Shown piece after piece: positions 16,736-25,044 of a DNA stretch of 64,000 nt. The stretch covers positions 124,001 to 188,000 of the forward strand of contig JBOEGE010000004.1 of assembly GCA_050633265.1 (NCBI GenBank), read 5' to 3'. Source of the DNA: JBLHZY01 sp050633265 (GTDB taxonomy: Bacteria > Pseudomonadota > Alphaproteobacteria > Rhodobacterales > Rhodobacteraceae). Both the position numbers and the translations under genes were made by a program. How positions within the stretch are numbered: the stretch's first letter is position 1; each line of letters begins with the position of its first letter. The notes under the pieces are model-generated. The model was not told the origin of the DNA and searched no databases. It saw only the letters and a list, made by a program, of their open reading frames with translations.

Positions 16736-17478
16736 GCAGGTTTCGTGCTTGTTGTGACGTAGTTGACTGACAGGTCCCGCGAGGAAAGAGACCAGCTCCA
16801 GCCAAGCGGATTAAACACAAAGCCTTTGCGATCAATCGGCTCAAGCCCCGCGCCCTCAATCAATGCAAAAAGCTCATCGGGTGTGATGAATTTCTCAAAC
16901 TCATGGGTGCCGCGCGGCAGCCAGCGCATGATCACCTCAGCGCCAAAAATCGCCATCATATAGCTTTTGGGATTGCGGTTGATCGTTGAGCAGATCATCA
17001 GCCCGCCGGGTTTGAGCAGCTCTTGGCAGGCGGTCAGATAGGCCTGCGGATCTGAGACATGCTCCACCACTTCCATATTCAGCACCGCATCAAATCGCTC
17101 GCCCGCGGCGGCCATTTCTTCGGCGGTGATGTTGCGATAGTCGATGTTTAGGCCGGATTGTTCTGCATGGATTTGGGCGACCGGGATATTGCCCGCCGCC
17201 GCATCCGCCCCAACAACATCCGCGCCAAGCCGCGCCATTGGTTCGGCCAGAAGCCCGCCGCCGCAGCCGATATCCAGAATGCGCAGCCCTTTGAATGGCA
17301 ACGACTCACTTAAATCGCGATCATATTCGGCGGCAATCTGGCTGGTGATATAATCGAGCCGGCAGGGGTTGAGCATATGGAGCGGCTTGAATTTGCCATT
17401 GGGATCCCACCATTCAGCGGCCATCGCTTCAAATTTGGCAACTTCGCTTGGATCAACAGTTGTATGGGCAGGGTTCAT
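16732..17478 (-). CDS. ubiG: Ubiquinone biosynthesis O-methyltransferase
   Basis: 248 residues. SAM motif I LDIGCGGGLLAEPMARLGA (about 68-86), then NMEVVEHV and the UbiG tail FVFNPLGWSWSLS. It performs both O-methylations of the ubiquinone head group at the membrane. EFEKFITPDEL and TINRNPKSYMMAI are family hallmarks. It is divergent from the prolyl aminopeptidase gene and convergent with marR. Confidence 0.95.
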   Translation of the reverse strand: MNPAHTTVDPSEVAKFEAMAAEWWDPNGKFKPLHMLNPCRLDYITSQIAAEYDRDLSESLPFKGLRILDIGCGGGLLAEPMARLGADVVGADAAAGNIPVAQIHAEQSGLNIDYRNITAEEMAAAGERFDAVLNMEVVEHVSDPQAYLTACQELLKPGGLMICSTINRNPKSYMMAIFGAEVIMRWLPRGTHEFEKFITPDELFALIEGAGLEPIDRKGFVFNPLGWSWSLSSRDLSVNYVTTSTKPA

Positions 17479-17546
17479 GCCATCGGCTCCTGAAAATTCT
17501 TATGTGCCCCATGGAAGGGCGGGCTTTGGAACTATATAACCCTCTT

Positions 17547-18524
17547 ATGGACAAATTCGCAGGCCCCAAAACAGCGCAGAGCTTTCTTTATCCGCAAACC
17601 GCTCCGTTTGATCAACGGATGCTCGCGGTTGGCGATGGGCATGAGCTTTATGTTGAGCAATGCGGCAATCCCGATGGCATTCCTGTTGTGGTGTTGCATG
17701 GCGGGCCCGGCGGGGGCTGTAGCCCGGCGATGCGGCGCTATTTTGATGGCTCGGCTTTTCGCATCGTGCTGTTTGATCAGCGCGGCTGCGGGCGCTCGAT
17801 CCCGCATGCGAGCGTCGAGGACAATACAACTTGGCATCTCGTGGCCGATATCGAGACGATCCGCGAGGCGCTTGGGATTGAGCAATGGGTTGTGTTTGGC
17901 GGCAGTTGGGGCGCGACCCTTTCGCTGATCTATGCCCAAGCGCACCCGGATCGCGCGCTGCATTTGGTGCTGCGCGGGGTTTTCTTGATGATGCAGCGCG
18001 AGCTGGATTGGTTTTATGGCGGCGGCGCTGGGCAGTTTTGGCCGGATTTATGGGCGCGCTTTGCCGGGCTGATCCCTGAAGCTGAGCAGAGCGATTTGAT
18101 TGGCGCCTATCATAAGCGGCTTTTTTCGGGCGATCGCAATGAAGAGATCATCCATGGGCGCGCTTGGTCGGCTTGGGAAAACGCATTGGCGGCAATCGGA
18201 TCAGATGGGCATGGCGGCGAAAGCCCGCCGGAATATGCGCGCGCCTTTGCCCGGATCGAGAATCACTATTTCACCCATGGCGGATTTCTGCGCGAAGACG
18301 GGCAGATTTTGGCCGATGTTGGCAAAATCGCCCATATTCCGGGGACGATTGTGCAGGGCCGTTACGATATGATTTGCCCACCAACATCCGCTTGGGTGCT
18401 GCATAAGGCTTGGCCCGCGTCCAAAATGCGGATCGTGCCGCGCGCAGGCCATGCGCTAAGCGAGCCGGGAATTTCGGCAGAACTGGTGCGCGCCACGGAT
18501 CGGATCGCGCAAGGGCTGGACTAG
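17547..18524 (+). CDS. pip: Prolyl aminopeptidase (proline iminopeptidase)
   Basis: 325 residues, alpha/beta-hydrolase. HGGPGGG forms the oxyanion hole, the nucleophile Ser is in GGSWGATL, and the C-terminal triad is seen in QGRYDMICPP (Asp) and RAGHALSEP (His). It cleaves N-terminal proline from peptides in the cytosol. The start at 17547 gives the family N terminus MDKFAGPK; no clear ribosome site is visible, and longer in-frame forms exist from 17448 or 17511. Confidence 0.93.
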   Translation: MDKFAGPKTAQSFLYPQTAPFDQRMLAVGDGHELYVEQCGNPDGIPVVVLHGGPGGGCSPAMRRYFDGSAFRIVLFDQRGCGRSIPHASVEDNTTWHLVADIETIREALGIEQWVVFGGSWGATLSLIYAQAHPDRALHLVLRGVFLMMQRELDWFYGGGAGQFWPDLWARFAGLIPEAEQSDLIGAYHKRLFSGDRNEEIIHGRAWSAWENALAAIGSDGHGGESPPEYARAFARIENHYFTHGGFLREDGQILADVGKIAHIPGTIVQGRYDMICPPTSAWVLHKAWPASKMRIVPRAGHALSEPGISAELVRATDRIAQGLD

Positions 18525-18541
18525 GGCAGGCGCGCTAGGGG

Positions 18542-18570
18542 TTGCAGACTCGGCCCCTCTGCCGTATATC
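18542..18570 (+). promoter_or_regulatory. Candidate promoter of the rimP-nusA-infB operon
   Basis: TTGCAG (18542-18547) and TATATC (18565-18570) are separated by exactly 17 bp. A start near 18577 would give a leader of about 85 nt that ends in the terminator hairpin at 18622-18645. Confidence 0.5.
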
Positions 18571-18621
18571 CCCCTCAACAGCGGCGCGACGGAGATGATC
18601 CAACGCTCCACCGGAAAGTTT

Positions 18622-18645
18622 AACGGGCCGCGCGCCCGTTTTTTT
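18622..18645 (+). terminator. Intrinsic terminator in the rimP leader (putative attenuator)
   Basis: A perfect 7-bp stem AACGGGC (18622-18628) / GCCCGTT (18634-18640) with loop CGCGC is followed by seven T residues. It lies only 16 nt before the rimP start and about 100 nt after the pip stop. It can end pip transcription, but a promoter seen upstream of it suggests it also attenuates rimP-nusA. Confidence 0.85.
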
Positions 18646-18660
18646 GTGCTTGAAAGGCCG

Positions 18661-19245
18661 ATGCCTGAAATGTCTGATCTGATTGCTAAAGCTTCAGTTG
18701 ATCGCCGTCTGGCCGAGATCATCACACCTGTGATTGAGGATCTCGGGTTTGAGCTTGTGCGCGTGCGCTTTATGAGCGGCGCGAAGCAAAAAACCGTTCA
18801 AATCATGGCCGAGCGCCCCGATGGCGGCATCGACGTTGATGAATGTGCCAAGATTTCTACTGCGATTTCGGCTATTTTGGATGTTGAGGATCCGATTGAG
18901 GATGAATATACGCTTGAGGTTTCAAGCCCCGGCATTGATCGCCCCCTGACCCGGCTCAAGGATTTTGAAGCATGGGAAGGCTATGAGGCCAAGATCGAGA
19001 CCACCGAATTGATTGATGGGCAGCGCCGTTTTAAGGGATCGTTGGCCGGGGTTGAGGGCGATGAGATCTTGATCAACATCGAGGCCGGCACGATCGGCCT
19101 GAATTTTGATTTGCTCGCGGATGCCAAGCTGATCCTAACGGATGAGTTGATCCGCGAGATGCTAAACCAGCGTAAGGCCGCTGGGATTATCGACGAGAGT
19201 AAATTCGACAATATTGAAACCGAAGCCGGTTCTGAGGAGGACTGA
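18661..19245 (+). CDS. rimP: Ribosome maturation factor RimP
   Basis: 194 residues; needed for 30S subunit maturation. The N-terminal alpha/beta domain (ITPVIEDLGFELVRVRF, VDECAKISTAISAILD) and the EVSSPGIDRPL motif are typical, followed by the C-terminal SH3-like domain. ATG 18661 is preceded by GAAAGG; ATG 18670 is a possible second start. It is the first gene of the nusA operon, directly after the leader terminator. Confidence 0.95.
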   Translation: MPEMSDLIAKASVDRRLAEIITPVIEDLGFELVRVRFMSGAKQKTVQIMAERPDGGIDVDECAKISTAISAILDVEDPIEDEYTLEVSSPGIDRPLTRLKDFEAWEGYEAKIETTELIDGQRRFKGSLAGVEGDEILINIEAGTIGLNFDLLADAKLILTDELIREMLNQRKAAGIIDESKFDNIETEAGSEED

Positions 19246-19248
19246 CGC

Positions 19249-20862
19249 ATGGCCATTACCAGTGCAAACCAGCTTGAGCTGTTGCAAACCGCCGAGGCTG
19301 TTGCCCGCGAAAAAATGATCGACCCCGGATTGGTGGTTGAGGCGATGGAAGAAAGCCTCGCTCGGGCGGCGAAGTCTCGCTACGGCTCGGAGATGGATAT
19401 TCGCGTCTCTATTGATCGCAAGACTGGGCGCGCAACATTCACGCGCGTTCGTACGGTTGTTGCGGATGATGAGCTTGAGAATTACCAAGCCGAAGTGACG
19501 GTTGATCAGGCCAAAGATTATCTTGAAAACCCTGCGATTGGCGATGAGATCCGCGATGAGGTTCCACCAGTAGAGATGGGCCGTATTGCTGCGCAATCTG
19601 CCAAGCAAGTGATCCTTCAGAAGGTTCGCGAAGCTGAGCGTGACAGCCAGTATGAAGAATTCAAAGATCGCGCCGGCACCATTATAAATGGTCTGGTGAA
19701 GCGCGAAGAATACGGCAATGTGATTGTTGATGTTGGCCGTGGTGAAGGCATCCTGCGCCGCAACGAAAAGATCGGCCGCGAAAGCTATCGCCCGAATGAC
19801 CGTGTGCGTTGCTACATCAAAGAAGTGCGCCGTGAAGCGCGCGGCCCGCAGATTTTCTTATCCCGTACAGCGCCGGAATTCATGTCTGAGCTGTTCAAGA
19901 TGGAAGTGCCCGAAATTTATGATGGCATCATCGAGATCAAAGCCGTTGCCCGCGATCCCGGTTCGCGCGCGAAGATCGCAGTGATTTCTTATGACAACTC
20001 GATTGATCCTGTTGGCGCCTGTGTTGGTATGCGCGGCAGCCGTGTTCAGGCCGTTGTGAATGAGCTTCAGGGCGAGAAAATCGATATCATTCCCTGGAAT
20101 GAAGATGCGCCGACCTTCCTTGTGAATGCGCTTCAGCCTGCTGAGGTTTCCAAGGTTGTTTTGGATGAAGATGCGGGCAAAATCGAAGTGGTTGTGCCCG
20201 ATGAGCAGCTTTCCTTGGCGATTGGCCGTCGTGGCCAGAACGTGCGCCTTGCGTCGCAGCTCACGGGTCTGGACATTGATATTCTGACCGAGGCCGAAGA
20301 ATCCGAGCGCCGCCAAGCCGAATTTGCGGCCCGTACGCAGCTGTTCATGGATGCGCTTGATCTGGATGAATTCTTTGCGCAATTGCTGGTTTCCGAAGGG
20401 TTCACCAACCTTGAAGAAGTCGCCTATGTGGCCGTTGAAGAATTGACCGTGATTGATGGAGTTGATGAAGCCACGGCTGGCGAATTGCAGGCCCGTGCCC
20501 GCGATACGCTTGAAGCAGCAACCAAGCAGGCGCTGGCAAATGCCCGCGCACTTGGTGTTGAGGATAGCTTGGTTGAATTTGAGGGCCTGACACCCCAAAT
20601 GATCGAAGCCCTTGCCAATGATGGCGTGAAAACGCTCGAAGATTTCGCGACCTGTGCGGATTGGGAATTGGCCGGCGGTTGGACAACCGAGAATGGCGAG
20701 CGTAAAAAAGATGACGGCGTTCTTGAGCCCTTTGACGTAAGCCTTGAAGAAGCGCAAAATATGGTCATGACCGCGCGTATTCAGCTTGGTTGGGTTGATC
20801 CTGCTGATCTTGAGCCTGCTGTTTCGGAAGAAGACGCAGCATCCGAGGAGGCCGAGGCCTAA
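19249..20862 (+). CDS. nusA: Transcription termination/antitermination factor NusA
   Basis: 537 residues: N-terminal RNAP-binding domain, S1 domain (about 135-200), two KH domains (GACVGMRGSRVQAVVNEL near 260; AIGRRGQNVRLASQL near 325), then two helix-hairpin-like C-terminal repeats (about 365-500) and an acidic tail. It binds RNA polymerase and nascent RNA, stimulating pausing and intrinsic termination or, with Nus factors, antitermination. Three bases separate it from rimP. It may act on the terminator in its own leader. Confidence 0.97.
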   Translation: MAITSANQLELLQTAEAVAREKMIDPGLVVEAMEESLARAAKSRYGSEMDIRVSIDRKTGRATFTRVRTVVADDELENYQAEVTVDQAKDYLENPAIGDEIRDEVPPVEMGRIAAQSAKQVILQKVREAERDSQYEEFKDRAGTIINGLVKREEYGNVIVDVGRGEGILRRNEKIGRESYRPNDRVRCYIKEVRREARGPQIFLSRTAPEFMSELFKMEVPEIYDGIIEIKAVARDPGSRAKIAVISYDNSIDPVGACVGMRGSRVQAVVNELQGEKIDIIPWNEDAPTFLVNALQPAEVSKVVLDEDAGKIEVVVPDEQLSLAIGRRGQNVRLASQLTGLDIDILTEAEESERRQAEFAARTQLFMDALDLDEFFAQLLVSEGFTNLEEVAYVAVEELTVIDGVDEATAGELQARARDTLEAATKQALANARALGVEDSLVEFEGLTPQMIEALANDGVKTLEDFATCADWELAGGWTTENGERKKDDGVLEPFDVSLEEAQNMVMTARIQLGWVDPADLEPAVSEEDAASEEAEA

Positions 20863-20881
20863 GCGGGCTTCGGAGCATCTG

Positions 20882-21526
20882 ATGGGTCGCGGCGGGAGCA
20901 CCAAGAATAAGGATGAGGCCGAAAGGCGCTGCATTGTGAGCGGTGAGGTTCAGCCCAAGGCTGGCCTTATCCGCTTTGTGGTCAGCCCGGATGGGCTGCT
21001 CGTTCCGGATCTTGGCGAGAAATTGCCGGGCCGCGGCATTTGGATTTCGTCGGATCGCGATGTGATCGATCAGGCGGTGGCGAAAAAGGCGTTTGCCCGT
21101 GCGGCGCGCGCTGATGTGACGGTGCCGGATGCGCTGTCGGACCTTGTTGAAAAGGCGCTGGCGCAGCGGATCGTGAACCTGCTCTCTTTGGCGCGTAAAG
21201 CGGGCCAAGCGGTTGTTGGGTTCGAGAAGGTTAAATCGTGGCTGGCCGATGGGCGGGCCAAAGTGCTTTTGCAGGCCTCGGATGGCTCAGAGCGCGGAAA
21301 AGGCAAATTATGGACCCCGGAAGGGGGCCGTTGGTTTGGCCTGATGACGAGCTCAGAATTGGGTTTGGCATTCGGGCGGGAAAGTGTGATACATGGCGCG
21401 CTCGCGGCTGGTGGACTCACAACACGTGTTGTAGAGGAAATCACACGCCTATCGGGTGTGCGCAAGACGACGGACGGTGGCAAAACGGCGACCGGAAAGG
21501 TAAGACGACCAGATGAGCGAAGATGA
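20882..21526 (+). CDS. YlxR (DUF448) - L7Ae-like RNA-binding fusion protein
   Basis: 214 residues. The N-terminal YlxR domain (about 12-85) shows RRCIVSGEVQPKAGLIRFV and LPGRGIWIS; the C-terminal half (about 90-190) resembles an L7Ae/L30e-type domain (LLSLARKAGQAVVGFEKVK). Alphaproteobacteria often fuse these two RNA-binding modules between nusA and infB. Function is not settled; a nucleoid or RNase P-associated role has been proposed for YlxR. The start at 20882 lies 19 bp after nusA; the end overlaps infB by 14 bp. Confidence 0.92.
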   Translation: MGRGGSTKNKDEAERRCIVSGEVQPKAGLIRFVVSPDGLLVPDLGEKLPGRGIWISSDRDVIDQAVAKKAFARAARADVTVPDALSDLVEKALAQRIVNLLSLARKAGQAVVGFEKVKSWLADGRAKVLLQASDGSERGKGKLWTPEGGRWFGLMTSSELGLAFGRESVIHGALAAGGLTTRVVEEITRLSGVRKTTDGGKTATGKVRRPDERR

Positions 21527-24029
21527 CGGTAAGAAAACACTCGGCCTGCGCGGTGGGCCACGTTCGGGCAACGTAAAGCAGAGCTTTAGCCACGGACGGA
21601 CCAAAAGCGTTGTGGTGGAAACCAAGCGCAAGCGCGTTATGGTTCCAAAACCCGAAGCTGGCGTAAAGCCCGGCGGCGCCCCTACGCGCCATTTGGCTGA
21701 TCCTTCCAAGCGCCCGGCTGGCATTTCGGATGCTGAAATGGATCGCCGGATGAAGGCGCTTCAGGCGGCCAAAGCCAATGAAGCCGAAGAAGCAGAACAG
21801 CGCGCGGCCCAAGAGGCAGAGCGCGAAGCCGAACGCGCCCAGCGCCGTGCGGATGCAGATGCCAAGGAGCGCGAAGAACGCGAGCGCGAAGAGGCGCTGA
21901 AAGCCAAGGCGGATGAAGAAGAGCGCAAACGCGCCGAGGCTGCCAAAGCGGCGGCGGCGGATGCAAGCTCTGCGGCGGCTGCCGCTGCTGGCCCTGCGCC
22001 AGATGTTGCTGATGCAGCGGTTCCGCGCAGCACCAAAGCCGCGACCGGCCCGCGCAAAGTTGATCGCGAAACCGATAACAACCGCGATAATAAAACCGGC
22101 CGCGTTGCGCGCGGCGCCAATGATGGCCGCCGTTCTGGCAAGCTGACATTGAACCAAGCGCTGACCGGCGGCGAAGGCGGGCGGCATCGCTCTATGGCCG
22201 CGATGAAGCGCAAGCAGGATCGTGCCCGCGCCAAGGCAATGGGCGGCCAGCAAGAGCGCGAAAAGATCGTGCGCGATGTGCAGGTTCCCGAAACCATCGT
22301 TGTTTCGGAATTGGCCAACCGTATGGCTGAGCGCGTGGCGGACGTTGTTAAAGCGCTGATGAAAATGGATATGATGGTGACGCAGAACCAGGCAATTGAT
22401 GCCGATACTGCGGAACTGATCGTTGAAGAATTTGGCCACAAGATCGTTCGCGTTTCGGATGCGGATGTTGAGCAAGTGATTGATCAGGTTGAAGATGACG
22501 AGACCAAACTGGTTCCGCGTCCTCCTGTGATCACCATCATGGGTCACGTAGATCACGGCAAAACATCGCTGCTTGATGCGATCCGTAAGGCCAAGGTAGT
22601 TGCGGGCGAGGCGGGCGGCATTACCCAACATATCGGCGCATATCAGGTCACAACCGAGGGCGGCACCAAGCTTTCCTTCCTCGATACACCGGGTCACGCG
22701 GCCTTTACATCCATGCGTGCACGCGGTGCGCATGTGACGGATATTGTGATCCTTGTTGTTGCGGCCGACGATTCCGTTATGCCCCAAACGATCGAGGCGA
22801 TTAACCACGCGAAAGCGGCCGATGTGCCGATGATCGTGGCGATCAACAAATGCGATAAACCTGCGGCTGACCCTGATAAAGTACGCGCCGAATTGCTTCA
22901 GCATGAAGTGATCGTCGAGAAAATGTCGGGCGAAGTTCAGGATGTTGAGGTCTCTGCCGCGACTGGCCAAGGGCTTGATGAATTGCTCGAAGCCATTGCG
23001 CTTCAGTCTGAAATTCTTGAGCTCAAAGCCAATCCGGATCGCTCCGCTTCTGGCGCTGTGATCGAGGCACAGCTTGATGTGGGTCGTGGTCCTGTTGCGA
23101 CTGTGCTGGTCCAAAACGGCACATTGCGCCTTGGCGATATCTTCTGTGTTGGCGAACAATGGGGCAAAGTGCGCGCCTTGATAAATGATAAGGGCGAGCG
23201 CGTTAAAGAGGCTGGTCCTTCTGTTCCGGTCGAGGTTCTTGGCCTCAATGGTACTCCCGAAGCGGGCGATGTTCTCAATGTTGTGGATACCGAAGCCCAA
23301 GCCCGTGAGATCGCCGAATATCGCGCTCATGCCGCCAAAGAGAAACGTGCCGCCCTTGGCGCTGCGACAACTCTTGAGCAGCTGATGGCCAATGCCAAAG
23401 AAGCGCAAGAAGTGGCTGAATTACCGGTTCTGGTGAAGGCCGATGTGCAGGGCTCTGCCGAGGCGATCATCCAAGCGATGGACAAAATCGGCAACGATGA
23501 AGTTCGGGTTCGGGTGCTTCACTACGGTGTTGGCGCGATCACCGAGAGCGATATCGGCCTGGCCGAAGCCTCCGGCGCGCCTGTGATTGGCTTTAACGTT
23601 CGGGCCAATGCGCCCGCGCGTTCTGCGGCCAATCAAAAGGGTGTTGAGATCCGCTATTATTCGGTCATCTACGATCTTGTGGATGATGTGAAAGCGGCGG
23701 CTTCCGGGCTTCTCTCTGCTGAGATCCGTGAAAACTTCATCGGTTATGCGCAGATCAAAGATGTGTTCAAAGTGACAGGCGTTGGCAAGGTTGCTGGCTG
23801 TCTCGTGACCGAAGGCGTCGCGCGCCGCTCTGCTGGTGTGCGTTTGCTGCGAGACAACGTTGTGATCCATGAGGGCACGCTGAAAACACTGAAGCGCTTC
23901 AAAGACGAAGTGAAAGAAGTGCAGTCAGGCCAGGAATGCGGCATGGCGTTTGAGAATTACGATGATATCCGCGCTGATGATGTTATCGAGATTTTTGAGC
24001 GCGAAGAGATTGAGCGCAACCTCGCTTAA
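21513..24029 (+). CDS. infB: Translation initiation factor IF-2
   Basis: 838 residues. A low-complexity, charged Ala/Glu/Arg-rich N-terminal region (about 60-200) precedes the G domain: G1 GHVDHGKTS near 344, G3 DTPGHAAF, G4 NKCD. Domains II-IV follow, ending in the fMet-tRNA-binding part (GQECGMAFENYDDIR). It delivers initiator tRNA to the 30S subunit. The start overlaps ylxR. The repeat-rich N terminus produces long open frames on the other strand that are not genes. Confidence 0.97.
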   Translation: MSEDDGKKTLGLRGGPRSGNVKQSFSHGRTKSVVVETKRKRVMVPKPEAGVKPGGAPTRHLADPSKRPAGISDAEMDRRMKALQAAKANEAEEAEQRAAQEAEREAERAQRRADADAKEREEREREEALKAKADEEERKRAEAAKAAAADASSAAAAAAGPAPDVADAAVPRSTKAATGPRKVDRETDNNRDNKTGRVARGANDGRRSGKLTLNQALTGGEGGRHRSMAAMKRKQDRARAKAMGGQQEREKIVRDVQVPETIVVSELANRMAERVADVVKALMKMDMMVTQNQAIDADTAELIVEEFGHKIVRVSDADVEQVIDQVEDDETKLVPRPPVITIMGHVDHGKTSLLDAIRKAKVVAGEAGGITQHIGAYQVTTEGGTKLSFLDTPGHAAFTSMRARGAHVTDIVILVVAADDSVMPQTIEAINHAKAADVPMIVAINKCDKPAADPDKVRAELLQHEVIVEKMSGEVQDVEVSAATGQGLDELLEAIALQSEILELKANPDRSASGAVIEAQLDVGRGPVATVLVQNGTLRLGDIFCVGEQWGKVRALINDKGERVKEAGPSVPVEVLGLNGTPEAGDVLNVVDTEAQAREIAEYRAHAAKEKRAALGAATTLEQLMANAKEAQEVAELPVLVKADVQGSAEAIIQAMDKIGNDEVRVRVLHYGVGAITESDIGLAEASGAPVIGFNVRANAPARSAANQKGVEIRYYSVIYDLVDDVKAAASGLLSAEIRENFIGYAQIKDVFKVTGVGKVAGCLVTEGVARRSAGVRLLRDNVVIHEGTLKTLKRFKDEVKEVQSGQECGMAFENYDDIRADDVIEIFEREEIERNLA

Positions 24030-24049
24030 TCCGGCGAATGAAAGCATAG

Positions 24050-24087
24050 AAAAGGCGGCCGGTTGAAAAACCCGCCGCCTTTTTCTT
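24050..24087. terminator. Terminator of the nusA-infB operon, likely bidirectional
   Basis: Arms AAAGGCGGC (24051-24059) and GCCGCCTTT (about 24074-24082), with two further pairs beyond one mismatch, form the stem, and a T-run follows at 24080-24084. On the minus strand the same stem is followed by TTTTC, so it can also serve the small gene at 24134. Confidence 0.88.
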
Positions 24088-24133
24088 TGTCTCGGTCTAT
24101 GTCTAAGTGAAAACCCGAGTGTCTTTCTGTAGC

Positions 24134-24271
24134 TTAAGCGGCACGTCCAGAAATCGGACGGCCCTCAAACATACGCTCACCAACGCGGATAACGATCTTG
24201 CCGTTATCGAGTTTGCGAACAAAGGTGCCTTGCACCGAAACACAACTTCCAAGCGTAATTGTACGCATCAT
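24134..24271 (-). CDS. Conserved 45-residue protein of unknown function
   Basis: Encodes a 45-residue protein beginning MMRTITLGSCVSVQGTF and ending EGRPISGRAA. I recognise similar tiny proteins in Rhodobacteraceae (form RTITLGSCVSVQG...FEGRP) but know no function. A GGGGGAG ribosome site lies 8-11 nt before the tandem ATG codons at 24271 and 24268. The composition (alternating beta-type hydrophobics) suggests a small folded beta domain. Transcription can end at the bidirectional hairpin downstream. Confidence 0.8.
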   Translation of the reverse strand: MMRTITLGSCVSVQGTFVRKLDNGKIVIRVGERMFEGRPISGRAA

Positions 24272-24639
24272 ATCATCAACTCCCCCAAGTGACTTCGGGT
24301 TAACTTTAATCGATTCGTGGTTAAGAAATCATCTAAAAAATGGCCACAATTTGGACATAATTGGATTTTTGTTGATGATTTTTCCACCATCTCAGTGATT
24401 TTCGCGGTTTTTCATGCCAAGAGACTGGCAAAACATGATTACCAAGAGATGAATACCGCGCCCCATTGGTAAAGAGCGGGGCTTTGAAAAGAGAGAGGCG
24501 GCGGCGCAGAAAATGCGGCGATGCAGCCCATTTAAGGGGCAGTGCATCCCTGTTTGGCCTTTCGAAAAGCCTGCGAAATTTCTTTAAAGACTTTAAAAAG
24601 GGGGGTCAAAAAACCTGTAAGAGTTGCAAGTTTTGCCCT
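24272..24639. other. Longest gene-free stretch in the window (368 bp)
   Basis: No convincing protein gene on either strand. 24300-24440 is AT-rich and should hold the promoter of the 45-residue protein. 24460-24550 is GC-rich and structured, with a 10-bp hairpin at 24520-24548. 24580-24640 has A/T runs and a G6 run. A long plus-strand frame starting at 24466 is a shadow over mutT. A small RNA is possible but not shown. Confidence 0.6.
24520..24548. other. Stable hairpin in the gene-free stretch
   Basis: GATGCA (24520-24525) pairs with TGCATC (24543-24548), and GCCC (24526-24529) with GGGC (24537-24540), leaving a 2-nt bulge and a 7-nt loop. No T-run follows on either strand, so it is not a standard terminator. 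Confidence 0.55.
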
Positions 24640-25044
24640 TCAAAGCCAATCGCGCAGGATCGGGATCAGCGGGATATCGGCGGGCGGCATTGGGTAGTTT
24701 CGAAGATCAATTGCCCGCACCCATTTCAGAGTTTGCCCTTCGCGCGCCCGCGGAATTCCATCCCATTTGCGGCAAGCAAACAGCGGCATCAGCAGGTGAA
24801 ATTCTTCATAGGTGTGGCTCGCAAATGTCAGCGGTGCGAGGCAGCTTTGCCATGTATCGATGCCCAATTCTTCTTGCAGTTCGCGGATCAAAGCGGCCTC
24901 TGGCGTCTCGCCCTGTTCGACCTTGCCGCCGGGAAATTCCCACAGCCCAGCCATGGATTTCCCTTCCGGGCGCTGCGCCAAAAGCACCCGCCCTTCGACA
25001 TCAATCAACGCGACCGCGCTGACAAGAAGCGTGGCTTTGCTCAT
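24640..25044 (-). CDS. mutT: MutT-type 8-oxo-dGTP diphosphatase (Nudix)
   Basis: 134 residues. N-terminal VSAVALIDVEGRVLLAQRP and the Nudix box (about residues 39-61) beginning FPGGKVEQGE and ending RELQEELGI match MutT. It removes oxidised guanine nucleotides. The WEFPGGK segment is typical of the MutT branch rather than of generic Nudix proteins. The start overlaps the argJ stop by 4 bp (ATGA), the usual argJ-mutT order in Rhodobacterales. Confidence 0.93.
   Translation of the reverse strand: MSKATLLVSAVALIDVEGRVLLAQRPEGKSMAGLWEFPGGKVEQGETPEAALIRELQEELGIDTWQSCLAPLTFASHTYEEFHLLMPLFACRKWDGIPRAREGQTLKWVRAIDLRNYPMPPADIPLIPILRDWL

Noticed and set aside
19858..20934. 358-codon minus-strand frame opposite nusA
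   Set aside because: Antisense to conserved KH-domain codons; product shows no domain.
21441..23408. 655-codon open frame on the minus strand opposite infB
   Set aside because: It lies wholly against a clear IF-2 gene; its Arg/His/Ala/Gly-rich product is typical of an antisense frame under codon bias, and no family is recognisable.
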